Source of the DNA: Gammaproteobacteria bacterium
GTDB taxonomy: Bacteria > Pseudomonadota > Gammaproteobacteria > Granulosicoccales > Granulosicoccaceae
Assembly: GCA_002746645.1 (NCBI GenBank)
Contig: PDPU01000019.1
Span: 1 to 35,684 of the forward strand
Length of the DNA stretch: 35,684 nucleotides
Reading direction: 5' to 3'
Shown: positions 27,674 through 35,684 of the stretch, in pieces
Position numbering within the stretch: the first letter of the stretch is position 1
Layout of the letters: each line of letters starts with the position of its first letter
The notes under the pieces: model-generated
The model's input: only the letters and a program-made list of their open reading frames with translations
Told to the model about the DNA's origin: nothing
Database searches by the model: none
Program-made: the position numbers and the translations under genes

Positions 27674-27709
27674 TCGATACCTGCGTCATATATAGAGTTT
27701 CGGTATCGA
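27674..27709 (+). promoter_or_regulatory. Inverted repeat around an AT-rich element before the hydrolase gene
   Basis: TCGATACC (27674-27681) and GGTATCGA (27702-27709) are perfect 8-bp arms separated by 20 bases containing CATATATAGAG. The dyad ends 27 bases before the start at 27737. It looks like an operator over a promoter or a leader RNA stem. No matching known site was recognised. Confidence 0.4.
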
Positions 27710-27736
27710 ATACTGTAACGCTACGGATGAAACACC

Positions 27737-29518
27737 ATGCCCATAAACACCGTCAATCCCCCCACCGAACCCACCAACAATGCATCGAACACGGCACGCA
27801 CCGATAAATCGCATACGGTCGAGTACGGCGATACCTTGAGTGACATTGCAGCGCGTCACGGTGCGTCTCTGCAATCAGTGATCAAAGCCAATCCTCAGAT
27901 CGCCAATCCCGACCTGATCTACCCCGGTGATCGCATCACGGTGCCTGCACCGAATACCGTCACGGTGCAATCAGGCGACACGCTCTCAGCCATCGCAGAA
28001 CGTTCTCAGACATCCGTTGCCGACCTGGTGGCGGCCAATGACATCAAGAACCCTGATCTGATTTATCCGGGTGATGTATTTGTCGTACCCTCTGCAAATA
28101 CACCTGCAGGAAGCGGTAATGCGGGAGGCGCTGGGTCCGTCGCGACCGGGCCGGCGACGCCAGCTGGCGATCCCTCGGCACCGGGAGCCAACGGTAGTGG
28201 CAGGTTCGACTACTCACAGATCCAGGGCCTGGCCAACAACCCCAATGTGACACCCGAATTCATTGGTGAAGTCGAAGCCATGGCGTCGCGGTTGGATGCC
28301 AAACCCGAGCACTTGCTGGCGGTGATGAGTTTTGAAACCGGGGGCAGCTTCTCGGCCTCGGAAACCAATTCCATCGGTGCAACCGGCTTGATACAGTTCA
28401 TCCCCGATACTGCTCGCGGCCTGGGTACATCGACGGCGGAACTGGCTCGCATGAGCGAAATGGAGCAGTTGGCTTTCGTCGAGAAGTACTTCTCGCAGCC
28501 ACAATATCAGGGCCGGTTGGGTACGTTGGAAGGCATGTACTCGGCGGTACTCTCCGGCACTGCCACACCCGATCCCGACAGTACCCTGCGTGGCTTCGTT
28601 GCCGGAACCGCAGCCTACCGAGCAAACCGTCCACTGGATTACAACAATGATGGGCGGGTCACTTCCGGGGAGGCCACCTCGCAAGTGGCGGCGCGCATGT
28701 TCGGCGGCGTAAGTGCCGTACAACAGCGGCTGCTCGACAGCGGTGCAGTTCCGGCAGACCAGCGATCCGGGTTTGTCGATGGCAGCCTGGGGCCAATCAC
28801 TGCGAATGCCATATCGCGGTTTCAACGAAACCAGGGTCTGTCGCCAAACGGCTATTTCAATGACGCAACAGGTCGAGCCTTGTTCGATCAGACGGGTGTC
28901 GGTAACGAGGGTACGGCCCCTCCGGCGGCACCGGCACCAGCACCAGCACCAGCACCAGCACCAGAGACAGGCGCTGGTCTGCAACTCAGTCAGTCCATTC
29001 ATGAACGCACCACGCCTGCACGTCAACGCATCACATCGCCGGTGATCGGCGAATTCACGCTGACGGAAGGCTTCATGGCACGCGGTGGTCCACACAGCAG
29101 CAAGAGTGCCGCTCTCGCTGTCTTCTCGGATAATCCCGCACAGGCTGAAACCGTGCCAGCGGGCACATACAATCTTGGTATCGACTATGTAACTGCCAAC
29201 GGGCGTATCGATTCATGGTTCGATGGTAAGGTGGCTGAGATCAAGTCGGGCGGTGGCTATGGCAATCGCCTGATTGCAGTCAGCGATCAGACTTTCTCCT
29301 ACGGTGGCAGAGAGTATCCAGTGTACGCACACTATGCACATGCAGACGGTTTTACGGTGGGCGTTGGTGACACCATTCGCGCCGGGCAGGATATCGGTGA
29401 TCAAGGGAGCACCGGCCACAGTACCGGCGATCACGTGGACTTCCTGACGTGGATCAAGCTTGACGACGGTACCCGTGTCTTTATTTCACCGAATCTGCTG
29501 GCTAGTGGTGCACAGTAA
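27737..29518 (+). CDS. Peptidoglycan hydrolase: LysM-LysM-transglycosylase-PG binding-M23-like
   Basis: A 593-residue multidomain cell-wall protein. LysM domains lie at about 26-70 and 74-118 (VEYGDTLSDIAARHG; VQSGDTLSAIAERSQ). A lytic-transglycosylase-like domain spans about 165-325, with the probable catalytic E200 in SFETGGSF and GATGLIQF at 214-221. Inside it, DYNNDGRVTSGE (301-312) is a perfect EF-hand calcium loop. A peptidoglycan-binding domain follows (about 325-385), then a Pro/Ala hinge (396-409) and an M23/LytM-like fold (about 435-585). The M23 zinc site is altered: the HxxxD position reads NLGID and HxH reads HVD, though HYAH is kept. There is no signal peptide or membrane segment, so export needs another route. 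The following lipoprotein gene starts 62 bases later. Confidence 0.8.
   Translation: MPINTVNPPTEPTNNASNTARTDKSHTVEYGDTLSDIAARHGASLQSVIKANPQIANPDLIYPGDRITVPAPNTVTVQSGDTLSAIAERSQTSVADLVAANDIKNPDLIYPGDVFVVPSANTPAGSGNAGGAGSVATGPATPAGDPSAPGANGSGRFDYSQIQGLANNPNVTPEFIGEVEAMASRLDAKPEHLLAVMSFETGGSFSASETNSIGATGLIQFIPDTARGLGTSTAELARMSEMEQLAFVEKYFSQPQYQGRLGTLEGMYSAVLSGTATPDPDSTLRGFVAGTAAYRANRPLDYNNDGRVTSGEATSQVAARMFGGVSAVQQRLLDSGAVPADQRSGFVDGSLGPITANAISRFQRNQGLSPNGYFNDATGRALFDQTGVGNEGTAPPAAPAPAPAPAPAPETGAGLQLSQSIHERTTPARQRITSPVIGEFTLTEGFMARGGPHSSKSAALAVFSDNPAQAETVPAGTYNLGIDYVTANGRIDSWFDGKVAEIKSGGGYGNRLIAVSDQTFSYGGREYPVYAHYAHADGFTVGVGDTIRAGQDIGDQGSTGHSTGDHVDFLTWIKLDDGTRVFISPNLLASGAQ
28935..28964 (+). repeat. 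Hexanucleotide repeat CACCAG, five copies
   Basis: Five perfect copies of CACCAG encode part of the Pro/Ala hinge between the peptidoglycan-binding and M23-like domains. Gain or loss of copies would keep the frame and change only hinge length. Confidence 0.85.
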
Positions 29519-29579
29519 AGTGTATCAATTCATCAGCGATCCGAGATAGTACGGGTCTCGGTTCTGCAGGGAGGACAGA

Positions 29580-30326
29580 ATGCGCGTAGTGGCACGCTCA
29601 GGTTTCCGCAGCCCAGCTCTGATTGTGGTGGTTGCGCTATTGCTCGTTTCCTGCTGGTCGACTCCATTGCACAGCGAGTCACCGTCAGCAGATTCGCAGA
29701 CGGTCGTTGATTTCCGGCGTCAACCCTTGCGTACCGCACAGCCAGGCAAGGAGCCGCCCGATGCAGAGCAGATAAAGCTGGCTGTCTATGGCACGCCCTT
29801 GCCGGAGCCACTGCGCGTTGAAGGGCCTGTTCGTGGTGCCTTTACATCAGCCTCGACAGAACAGTGGGCGTATCTGCTGATCCGCGCCGATCGGGACAAC
29901 TCGATGATCGCGGTGTTCGATACCGTGCAACGCGAGGCATCGGACGAGCCTGCTGAAACTGACAAGGCACGCGCTGATGCTTCGCCGCGCAGGCGCGGTG
30001 AGTTGCTTTCACAGTTCGTCACCGATGAGCCTTACATGAGCATGCCGGCAGCCATCGACATCGACAGCAGTGGGGGGAATGGTGATGAACAGAAACTGGA
30101 TGAGCTGCTGCTGATACAGTACGGCTATCAAATGGGAGTCAGTCTCGCCTCTGTTGACATCGTGTCGCTGGCAGGTTCGCGCTACGCAGAAGTGGCGACA
30201 GAACCCTTCGTTCTCCGTGACAGCTGCAACAGTACATTGCCGGATCGCGCGTTCAGAGCCAGCCGCCTGCGAGTAACGGAGGGCGGCGCACTGGAAAGGG
30301 ATGACTTCGAAACGGAATGTCCTTGA
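29580..30326 (+). CDS. Probable lipoprotein downstream of the hydrolase
   Basis: A 248-residue protein with an N-terminal hydrophobic segment (ALIVVVALLLVSC) ending in a lipobox-like LVSC with Cys25, so it is probably a lipoprotein; a tryptophan at +2 is unusual. The mature part has no family I recognise. It contains two late cysteines (DSCNS and ETECP) that may form a disulfide in the periplasm. An excellent GGGAGGA site lies five bases before the start. It sits 61 bp behind the signal-less hydrolase. That pairing resembles an effector followed by a periplasmic immunity protein, or an anchored partner of the hydrolase; both are inference. Confidence 0.65.
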   Translation: MRVVARSGFRSPALIVVVALLLVSCWSTPLHSESPSADSQTVVDFRRQPLRTAQPGKEPPDAEQIKLAVYGTPLPEPLRVEGPVRGAFTSASTEQWAYLLIRADRDNSMIAVFDTVQREASDEPAETDKARADASPRRRGELLSQFVTDEPYMSMPAAIDIDSSGGNGDEQKLDELLLIQYGYQMGVSLASVDIVSLAGSRYAEVATEPFVLRDSCNSTLPDRAFRASRLRVTEGGALERDDFETECP

Positions 30327-30501
30327 TGGCTCTCGCGGTGTTTTGCATGCAGGCCTCGGTATTGCCTGTGATCACTGCTGCTGGCTCGTTCGGTCAGCTA
30401 CGTGCAGGCATCGGGATCGGGGTGGGTGCACACCGATGGCGAGCACTTGAATCCGCCCCCGGCGAGTCGCGATTTCACTTCGAGCTTGCCGAGGTCAACG
30501 A

Positions 30502-33500
30502 TCAGGGCGTGGCCGGATTCCACGATTGTCCAGGCACGAGTTCTCCGTAGTATTCGGCTGGCAGGGGAACAAGTTTGCCGTCGATCTCTTTCGCATAGCC
30601 CAGCCAGCGCCAGGCCCGATCGCTGACCGCAAGAAGTTTCCCGGATCCGTCGCGCACCGCGTAGTCGTTTTCAGGCAGGAACTCGATTATCAGTTCGACT
30701 CTGCCGTCGCACCAGATGCGGGCGGTTCCGTCGCTGCTGGTGGTGAGAACCTTGGTGCCGTCGTGGCTGAAGCTGCCATCGGTAACAGTGCTGGTGTGGC
30801 CTTCGAGAATCCGCAGGCATTGGCCGCTTTTGGTATCCCAGATGCGGGCGGTGGCGTCTCGACTGGTGGTGAGTAGCCGGGTGCTGTCGTGGTTGAAGGC
30901 ACAGCTCGTTATGTCGTTTGTGTGGCCGGTGAAGGTCTGAATGCAGTCTGCGGTTCTGGGGTTCCAGATGCAGGCCGAGCGGCATCGGATGATGGTGAGG
31001 ATCTGAGTGCCATTTGGGTCGTAGATGCCGCTGCCGAGTAATGCCGTGTGCTCTTCGAGGATTCGCAGGCATTTTCCGGTGTCGGGTTCCCAGATGTGGG
31101 CGATACCGTTGAAGCTGACGAGAAGGACCTCGGTGCTGTCATGGTTGAAGCTGCCGCTGTCAACGTAACAGGAGTCGTTGGAGAGTGTGTGGAGACATCG
31201 TCCGGTGTCGGTGCTCCAGATTCGGGCGGAGCCATCACGGCAGATGGTGAGAACCCGGGTGCCGTCGTGGTTGAAGCTGCCGCTGGCCAGGAGATCAACA
31301 CGGTGGCCCCTGAGTGTGTGGAGGCATTGTCCCGTGTTGGGGTTCCAGATGCGGGCGGTGTTCTTGTTGTCGACTGTGAGGGCCTGGGTGCCGTCGTGAT
31401 TGAAGCTGCCGCTGTGGAGCCATTCGGTATGGCCTTCCAGGGTGTGCAGCCTCGTGCCGGTGTCGGGGTTCCAGATGTGGGCGGTTCCGTCGCGGCAAGT
31501 GGTCAGGATCTGGGTGTCGTCATGGTTGAAGCTGCCACTCTCGACGCTTCTACCGTGGCCTTCGAAGGTGTGGACGCATCGTCCGGTGTCGGGGTTCCAG
31601 ATGCGGGCGGAGCCATCAAAGCCGGTGGTCACTATTCGGGTGCCGTCGTGGTTGAAGCAGCCGCTTGTGATGTTGCGGGTGTGTCCGATGAGGGTATGCA
31701 AGCATCGTCCGGTGCCGGGGCTCCAGATATGGGCGGTTCCGTCGTGGCTGGTGGTGAGTATTCGGCTGCCGTCATGGTTGAAGAGGCCACCGTTGATTTC
31801 ACTGTTGTGGCCCTTGAGTGTGTGGAGGCATTCACCGTTGTTGGCGTTCCAGATGCGGGCGATGCCATCAAAGCTGGTGGTCATTATTCGGGTGCCATCA
31901 TGGTTGAAGCTGCCGCTTCTCATCTTCCCGGTGTCCTCGGTGAGAGTCTGTATGCATCGTCCGGTGTCGGGGCTCCAGATGCAGGCGCTGCCATCACGGC
32001 AGATGGTGAGAACCCGGGTGCCGTCGTGGTTGAAGCAGCCGCTTGTGATGTGTTTGGTTTGCCCCATGAGGGCATGGAGGCAATGCCCGGTGGTAGGGTT
32101 CCAGATGCGGGCAATGCCATCTTTGTGGGTTGTGAGAATCAGGGTGCCATCATGGTTCAAAATGCCGCTGGTGATGCGTTCGAATTGGCCTTTCAAGGTG
32201 TAAATGCAAAGACCGGAGGCGGGATTCCGGATCCGGGCGGCGTCATCTCTGCTGGTGGTGAGGATGAGGGTACCGTCATGTCCGAAGACTATGCCGGTGA
32301 CAGAGTTGGTGAGGCCGTCGTGGGTTTGGGCATGTCGTCGATCGAGGATTTGGAGGCATTGGCCGGTGGTGGGGTTCCAGAGGCGGGCGGTGCCATCAAC
32401 GCCGGTGGTGAGTATTCGAGTGCCGTCGTGGTTGAAGCTGCCTCTGCTCACCTGCCCCGTGTGGCCGGTGAGAGTCTGTATGCATCGTCCCGTGGCGGGG
32501 TTCCAGAGGCGGGCGGTTCCGTCGCGGCTGGTGGTGAGTATCCGGGTGTTGTCGTGATTGAAGCAACAACTGACGATGGAGTCGGTGTGAGCGCTGAGAG
32601 TAGCCGGAGAGGCAGTGGCATCGGGAACATCAGCCACGGGAGCAACCAATAGGCCAGGGGTATCCATCACGTTCTCACACCAAATGATCTCCGTGAAGCT
32701 GGTGGAGGCGTCGGACAGATCGACGCCGAAGAGATCACAGTGACGGAACCGGGTACCGGTCAGAGTCGCCGCCGAAAGCTGTGCGTTGCTGAAATCACAG
32801 GTTTCGAATACGCAATTCGCAAGGCTGCTGCCGGCTAGATCGGCGCGGCGGAAATCGATTCCGACCACAACCTTCCTTGTCAGTTTGCTGCCCGCCAGCA
32901 TCGCGCCAGCGAGGGACGGCTGCGCGTCTGGTATCCGGGCTCCGGTAAGTGCGTAGGCAAGAATCGTTTGGGCGGCTGCGCTATCGGTGGCTGCCGCCTG
33001 CTGCATTGCCGACAGCAGCTCGTCTCGATCTTCATGCCGAGAGACGATTTCCGCCAGGAAGTGCAAGCATTCGGGGCTGGGAACGACTGAACCCCATATC
33101 GCAACGCATCTCTCTGATGGTTCGGTCAGCGCTGCGACAAGCCTTTGCGCCAGGAAAAACTCCAGTAGAGGCGCGTGAGCAAAGGAGAAGCGATCCCTGG
33201 CGAGCAGCACGAAGGCGGAAGCCCGTAGATCCTGTTGCCAGAGACTCGGTACATTCTTGTCGTGGCTCCGAGCCATTTCGAGATGCTCTGCCGGGTGATC
33301 CGCCAGCAATCGGTCGATGTCTGTTGCCGTCCAGGAACGTCTATTGGTGGTCCAGAGCCGATGTGCCAGCTCACCGAGGAGTTGTTTCTCGTGCTCCGGA
33401 TCGAGTTGGCGCTTTGCATGATCGTTGGCCAGCCACTGATCTACCAGCATCTCGTACAAACCGGCGGAGGTCAGTGGCGCATCAGTGGTCGCTCGGCCTT

Positions 33501-35241
33501 CGAACGGTTTCAAGCTTTCTTGAATGAGCTTGAGCGAGTCGGGGTGCTGGGCCAGCCCTTGCAGGTCGTAGACGGATTCCATCATCTGCCAGGCGCGGTT
33601 CGCCGCGGCTTCGGAGCCGAGATTGTCTGCCAGGTATCCCTTGATCTGCCTGGGCGTCAAAGGAAGCATATGCAGCAGCAGGAATCCGTGGTCGGGGGCG
33701 TCCTGGCGTCCTTCCGCGTTCATGGGAGTGGAACCTGCAACGTTTGCAGGCGTGGACTCTGCAACCATGGCGCAGAAGCAATGAGACCGGCAAGCCCACA
33801 GCAGCCTGGTGCTTGCCTTTCCGGCGCCGAACACCGTATCGCAAAGGTCCTGGATCAGGTTTTGCCCCTCCATGAGTTCCAGCCGCGCTAGCGCTTCGTC
33901 CAGCCCATCGACAATGACCAGGGTTCGTTCGCTGCTCAGCACATCCTGCAGATCATCAATGCAGACTGGTTCCGACAGCCCGGTAGCCGAATTGACGAGC
34001 ACCTGTTGGACAATGTCCCGGGAGGACTTGTCGCTGATTTCTGCCGCTTCAGGCTTGCCGAGATCAAGAAGGATGGGCAACGGGACGGACGGGTCGTTCT
34101 CATGCAGCTGAATCAGCTCGCGGGTCAGGCGCGCGACCGTTGTGGATTTGCCCATGCCGACGCCGCCCAGAATGGCTGCGCTCACCGGTTCCGTGGGCTC
34201 CGGGCTCGTTGCCCAGTCGACCAGCCTGGCGACAGCGGGCACTCTCACCGGGGTGAGGCTTGGAGATGTCATCGAGTCAGGGCTGTCGCCAAGCCAGGAG
34301 TAATCGACTTCGTTGTTTTGCCCTGCCGTCGAGCCAGCGATTTGACCTTCTTCTTCCACGTCAACTTCTGTCGTTGCATTGTGTAGGTGCGGGTCGCTGT
34401 TTGGTTGTGGCCAGGGTTCCGGGCTCAACGTCTGGCCAATCTCGTTGAATATGTCACGGATGAACTGTTGCTCTTCGAAGTCGTATCCGCGGACGAATCC
34501 AACGCGCAACCAGGGCTTTCCGGGGAAGAACGGACGCTCACCAGTGCAGTCCTTGGCGTCAGACGCACCATCCTCCAGCGGAACGACTACGGTCTTGGTT
34601 GCATGTCTTCGCAAAGCCGCACACTTTTCGGTTTCTGAAACCAGACGGGTCGACTGCAAAACCACTATCGCGTGGGCGCTTCGCAGCAGGGAGTCTTCCA
34701 CTTCGGCAGTCTTCTCGCCGGCCAGTACGTCCGCCGGGCTGGTGATTATGTATTTGTCTTTGCTTGCGGCGGCATGATCCTGAATCAGCTTTGCCAGTTT
34801 CCTGGTTGGCGAGTCCTCTGCACCCCAGTCCTCTCTGCTCGCAACGATGTGGATCACTGTGGCGTCCACCTTCTCGACGGCATCGGCTTCGATCGGGTTC
34901 TTTGGAAGCATCTGCCGAGCCGCATTGGCGGAATGTGCGACCATTCGCTCCGTCGCCGGATTGTCGCCTTCGAAGCACCGGTCGTTGTTGTCGGGGCCAG
35001 TCGATTCGAGCCGGAGATCGGCGCCTGCGTCAGTGAAACTCGAATTGACTGAGCTTCTGAATTCCCTGGCCGCCTCGGGAGCCAAATTGCCGAGAGCTTT
35101 CCGTGCCTGGTCGGCCGAGATGTCCCTGTTTTGTGAAATCAGCTCGGCAAGCCCCTGCAGAGTTCGATATTGCAGTGCGGTCAGGTTGCCCCTGAGGGAG
35201 TGCAGGCGCTGCTGCGCTTCGATTCTTGTCAGTCTCGCCAT
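30502..35241 (-). CDS. STAND NTPase: TIR-like, NACHT, pentapeptide, 15 WD40 repeats
   Basis: A 1579-residue protein. Residues 1-60 are helical and of unknown type (possible death-like adaptor). Residues about 126-270 resemble a TIR-like fold: ATVIHIVASREDWG, then SAHAIVVLQSTRLVSETEK, then KTVVVPLED. Residues about 350-700 are a NACHT ATPase with Walker A GGVGMGKST (359-367), Walker B TLVIVDGLDEA (440-450), an arginine sensor in LWACRSH and a winged-helix-like region ending FSFAHAPLLEFFLAQR. Residues about 775-850 hold pentapeptide-like repeats (DFRRADLAGSSLANCVF). Residues about 881-1512 contain 15 WD40 repeats of about 42 residues, then a conserved-looking tail. Proteins of this plan sense a ligand through the repeats and trigger the N-terminal effector, as in anti-phage systems. 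The start at 35241 has only a weak ribosome site. GC content and setting suggest transfer. Confidence 0.88.
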   Translation of the reverse strand: MARLTRIEAQQRLHSLRGNLTALQYRTLQGLAELISQNRDISADQARKALGNLAPEAAREFRSSVNSSFTDAGADLRLESTGPDNNDRCFEGDNPATERMVAHSANAARQMLPKNPIEADAVEKVDATVIHIVASREDWGAEDSPTRKLAKLIQDHAAASKDKYIITSPADVLAGEKTAEVEDSLLRSAHAIVVLQSTRLVSETEKCAALRRHATKTVVVPLEDGASDAKDCTGERPFFPGKPWLRVGFVRGYDFEEQQFIRDIFNEIGQTLSPEPWPQPNSDPHLHNATTEVDVEEEGQIAGSTAGQNNEVDYSWLGDSPDSMTSPSLTPVRVPAVARLVDWATSPEPTEPVSAAILGGVGMGKSTTVARLTRELIQLHENDPSVPLPILLDLGKPEAAEISDKSSRDIVQQVLVNSATGLSEPVCIDDLQDVLSSERTLVIVDGLDEALARLELMEGQNLIQDLCDTVFGAGKASTRLLWACRSHCFCAMVAESTPANVAGSTPMNAEGRQDAPDHGFLLLHMLPLTPRQIKGYLADNLGSEAAANRAWQMMESVYDLQGLAQHPDSLKLIQESLKPFEGRATTDAPLTSAGLYEMLVDQWLANDHAKRQLDPEHEKQLLGELAHRLWTTNRRSWTATDIDRLLADHPAEHLEMARSHDKNVPSLWQQDLRASAFVLLARDRFSFAHAPLLEFFLAQRLVAALTEPSERCVAIWGSVVPSPECLHFLAEIVSRHEDRDELLSAMQQAAATDSAAAQTILAYALTGARIPDAQPSLAGAMLAGSKLTRKVVVGIDFRRADLAGSSLANCVFETCDFSNAQLSAATLTGTRFRHCDLFGVDLSDASTSFTEIIWCENVMDTPGLLVAPVADVPDATASPATLSAHTDSIVSCCFNHDNTRILTTSRDGTARLWNPATGRCIQTLTGHTGQVSRGSFNHDGTRILTTGVDGTARLWNPTTGQCLQILDRRHAQTHDGLTNSVTGIVFGHDGTLILTTSRDDAARIRNPASGLCIYTLKGQFERITSGILNHDGTLILTTHKDGIARIWNPTTGHCLHALMGQTKHITSGCFNHDGTRVLTICRDGSACIWSPDTGRCIQTLTEDTGKMRSGSFNHDGTRIMTTSFDGIARIWNANNGECLHTLKGHNSEINGGLFNHDGSRILTTSHDGTAHIWSPGTGRCLHTLIGHTRNITSGCFNHDGTRIVTTGFDGSARIWNPDTGRCVHTFEGHGRSVESGSFNHDDTQILTTCRDGTAHIWNPDTGTRLHTLEGHTEWLHSGSFNHDGTQALTVDNKNTARIWNPNTGQCLHTLRGHRVDLLASGSFNHDGTRVLTICRDGSARIWSTDTGRCLHTLSNDSCYVDSGSFNHDSTEVLLVSFNGIAHIWEPDTGKCLRILEEHTALLGSGIYDPNGTQILTIIRCRSACIWNPRTADCIQTFTGHTNDITSCAFNHDSTRLLTTSRDATARIWDTKSGQCLRILEGHTSTVTDGSFSHDGTKVLTTSSDGTARIWCDGRVELIIEFLPENDYAVRDGSGKLLAVSDRAWRWLGYAKEIDGKLVPLPAEYYGELVPGQSWNPATP
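30706..32601 (-). repeat. WD40 repeat array with near-identical 126-bp units
   Basis: Fifteen units of 126 bp (one with three extra bases) encode the WD40 propellers; fourteen would make two seven-bladed propellers. The common core is FNHDGTRILTTSRDGTARIW followed by NPDTGRCLHT. The units stay very similar at DNA level: a 47-base block is identical at 31231-31277 and 31990-32036 (repeats 11 and 5), and a 37-base block at 31637-31673 and 32015-32051 (repeats 8 and 5). Blade-surface positions differ between units. Confidence 0.9.
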
Positions 35242-35434
35242 CGTTCATTCCGTTCGGCATCGGAGGGTACACCGGCAGTTTCCGGGGTTGCAGCACGGAT
35301 TCCTGCGTGTACGGTGTGAGCCTGGCTTGACCTGCAACTTGACACCGCACGCCTGGAGTCCAGCGTAGCACTACTGTGTCAGATGCAGGAATGCAGTCCA
35401 TATACACGGGAAGTCAAACTGGTTTCCTCCTGCG

Positions 35435-35684
35435 ATGTCCGAATTCCGCGACCGATTCCAGCACTGTCCTGACGCCCTCTCTCCGGCGATCGGCAGGCAC
35501 AGCAGGCGTCAGCAGCACTTCCGCAACTACTGCTCGGCACTGACCCTGCCGATCGAGCGCAAGTCCATCGAGTCGATCGCGGCAGCCGTCGATCCCGATC
35601 ATGTGCAGGCGAGCCATCAGTCGCTGCACAACTTCGTCACCAGTGCCGCCTGGTCCGATCGTGCGGTGCTGGACTTCACCACCG
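35435..35684 (+). CDS. IS701-type transposase, N-terminal part
   Basis: The frame opens at ATG 35435 (MSEFRDRFQHC) and is open to the window edge (83 residues). The pattern PIERKSIESIAAAV, HQSLHNFV and SAAWSDRAVLDF is typical of the N-terminus of IS701-family DDE transposases. The DDE catalytic residues lie outside the window. No insertion-sequence end could be fixed between 35242 and 35434; a CTGGA, G, TCCAG dyad is at 35353-35363. The gene shows that mobile DNA borders the NACHT-WD40 gene. Confidence 0.8.
   Translation, partial: MSEFRDRFQHCPDALSPAIGRHSRRQQHFRNYCSALTLPIERKSIESIAAAVDPDHVQASHQSLHNFVTSAAWSDRAVLDFTT

Larger units (their letters stand above)
27148..27736. other. 589-bp intergenic region, possible gene remnant
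   Basis: No intact gene is supported. On the plus strand one frame ending with a stop near 27580 reads like a protein tail (EEAPLEDMRFPLEARRGVKS, then QLFLLQTPF), but it has no start and I recognise no family. The left part holds the probable promoter of the enoyl-CoA hydratase gene, the right part an AT-rich stretch before the gene at 27737. The composition break suggests the edge of an accessory region. Confidence 0.4.

Noticed and set aside
30317..30550. Possible 77-residue protein with a signal-like start (MSLMALAVFCMQ)
   Set aside because: It overlaps the lipoprotein stop and runs 49 bp into the end of the NACHT-WD40 gene on the other strand, has only a weak ribosome site and no recognised family. 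It could still be real.
31048..32652. A 534-residue plus-strand repetitive frame opposite the WD40 array
   Set aside because: Its repeats arise from the minus-strand WD40 units; the real signal is the WD40 protein.

Overview
The window is GC-rich (roughly 60-63% by eye) bacterial chromosome with densely packed genes. Gene content and sequence style suggest a heterotrophic, probably marine, gammaproteobacterium: cysD plus a cysN-cysC fusion, Gnd, malonyl-CoA synthetase, ECHDC3-like enoyl-CoA hydratase, TRAP and dicarboxylate transporters, and a YdcH-type DUF465 protein. This placement is inference; no rRNA, tRNA or marker gene is present to confirm it.

Layout. 1-5.7 kb: an incomplete transposase-like zinc-ribbon gene runs off the left edge, followed by a small DUF465 gene behind a good Fnr/Anr-type box and a tightly overlapping five-gene operon (M24 peptidase, two DppB/DppC-type permeases, two DppD/DppF-type ATPases) that has no solute-binding protein. 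5.7-10.1 kb: a secreted DsrE-like protein, a ten-helix TehA/SLAC1-like membrane protein on the other strand, and a Na/Pi cotransporter coupled to a small basic coiled-coil protein. 10.1-16.8 kb: carbon uptake and activation, namely an orphan TRAP DctP protein, an aminotransferase gene broken by an internal deletion, malonyl-CoA synthetase, a DadA-like FAD oxidoreductase and a dicarboxylate:cation symporter. 16.9-21.0 kb: sulfate activation (cysNC, cysD). The cysD reading frame is continuous with an upstream IS630-transposase-like region, so the two may be one fused protein. 21.1-24.5 kb: a small unknown protein, a lower-GC exported alpha/beta hydrolase and gnd. 24.5-27.1 kb: an acyl-CoA ligase and enoyl-CoA hydratase operon.

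From about 27.2 kb the sequence changes character: lower GC, long intergenic DNA, repeats. This end looks like an accessory island. It holds a four-domain peptidoglycan hydrolase without signal peptide, a lipoprotein just after it (possibly an effector and its immunity protein), a 1579-residue STAND NTPase (TIR-like, NACHT, pentapeptide, 15 WD40 repeats) that fits the pattern of anti-phage or conflict proteins, and the start of an IS701-type transposase that runs off the right edge.

The best candidates for something undescribed are the IS630-like/CysD in-frame fusion, the NACHT-WD40 protein whose repeats are exchanging sequence, and the hydrolase/lipoprotein pair. Short tandem repeats of 6, 9, 13, 30 and 39 bp recur through the window, inside linkers and between genes.
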